DNA of 64,000 nt from Bacteroidetes bacterium HLUCCA01 (GTDB lineage Bacteria > Bacteroidota > Rhodothermia > Balneolales > HLUCCA01): contig LIHN01000018.1 in the NCBI GenBank assembly GCA_001314545.1, positions 1 through 64,000 on the forward strand, given 5' to 3'. Below are positions 63,721 through 64,000 of this stretch, piece after piece. The translations under genes were made by a program, and so were the position numbers. The notes under the pieces are model-generated. The model was not told where the DNA came from. It searched no databases and saw nothing but the letters and a program-made list of their open reading frames with translations. Within the stretch, counting starts at the first letter, position 1, and every line of letters begins with the position of its first letter.

Positions 63721-64000
63721 ACAAGACCTGGTACAAAGAATTTGACTGGTTAACCATCCTGATCTGGATGAGCATTACGGCATTCGGTCTGGCGGGTATT
63801 TATTCGGCTACTCTTGGACCGGTATCCCAGTTTCTGCCAGCCCATATCCAGGATAATTTCGCCCGACAACTAACCTGGGTCACGCTATCTGTGATTGTGA
63901 TTGTTTTTATACAGTTCACATCGCCACGCAGTTTTCAGCAGCTGGCGTATCTGATTTACGCGATAGCCCTTCTGCTGACGGTAAGTACGCTGTTTTTCGG
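63717..64000 (+). CDS. rodA: Rod-shape-determining glycosyltransferase RodA, N-terminal part
   Basis: The first 94 codons of a RodA/FtsW SEDS-family glycosyltransferase, cut by the window edge. The start MNKTWYKEFDWLTILIWMSI overlaps the pbp2 stop (ATGA). The first two transmembrane segments are visible, with the family-typical DW before helix 1 and GIYSAT at its end. Position after mreBCD-pbp2 is the standard elongasome order, and supports RodA rather than FtsW. Confidence 0.9.
   Translation, partial: MNKTWYKEFDWLTILIWMSITAFGLAGIYSATLGPVSQFLPAHIQDNFARQLTWVTLSVIVIVFIQFTSPRSFQQLAYLIYAIALLLTVSTLFF

Noticed and set aside
1-64000. tRNA or rRNA genes
   Set aside because: No tRNA T-loop/acceptor patterns or rRNA signatures were recognised by eye; a covariance-model scan would be decisive.

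Overview
This window comes from a Gram-negative bacterium of the Bacteroidota superphylum, most likely the Balneolota/Rhodothermota side. This is inferred from C-terminal type IX secretion (T9SS) sorting tails with the NYPNPFNPTT signature, a TonB-dependent receptor with a carboxypeptidase-like N-domain, an AccD without zinc cysteines, and a rhomboid with the long C-terminal tail common in that group. Genes are tightly packed. No rRNA, tRNA, CRISPR array, insertion sequence or prophage was recognised by eye.

Layout. (1) 34-8564, minus strand: an operon-like run of a parvulin-type lipoprotein chaperone, a TonB-dependent receptor and a large T9SS-sorted protein. A LacI-type palindrome lies upstream. 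(2) 9110-19832, minus: ispG, two tandem rhomboid proteases, a carotenoid-desaturase-like flavoprotein, an enoyl-CoA hydratase, a LolD/MacB-type ATPase, a TolC-like channel, a trio of small YqjD/YqjE-like membrane proteins, dprA and obg. (3) 20150-39510, minus: a surface-organelle and adhesin island. It holds an outer-membrane usher-like protein ending in three SPOR-like repeats, a PapD-like periplasmic chaperone, five small secreted DUF4402-like subunits and two very large T9SS-sorted adhesins that are paralogues. (4) 40130-45167, minus: an orphan sensor kinase with a periplasmic propeller, accD and tsaB. (5) 45363-48935, plus: an active/inactive M16 peptidase pair, closed by a strong bidirectional terminator shared with the convergent pyrC. 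(6) 50473-64000, plus: xseA, a kynureninase-like enzyme, the recA-recX-AI-2E transporter-LD-carboxypeptidase-purN-purH run with overlapping starts and stops, then mreB-mreC-mreD-pbp2-rodA, with rodA cut by the window edge.

The most noteworthy system is the island at 20-39.5 kb. It has the parts of a chaperone-usher fibre (subunits, chaperone, usher) in a lineage whose cell surface is normally built by T9SS or by lipoprotein-type pili. The usher carries a peptidoglycan-binding-type SPOR tail. The small subunits have signal peptides, an LxFGxx-type motif and a common C-terminal beta-strand. One subunit gene is AT-rich and has its own terminator just before the chaperone and usher genes, which would give many subunits per assembly platform. 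The subunit and adhesin promoters share a GACTAAW motif, and the subunit gene at 39016-39510 has a near-perfect sigma70 promoter flanked by 19-bp direct repeats.

A second pattern is five unrelated short tandem or direct repeat arrays, each lying at or just beyond the 3' end of a gene. Two of them (ispG and the kynureninase-like gene) visibly start inside the last codons, so the gene end and stop codon have been copied downstream.
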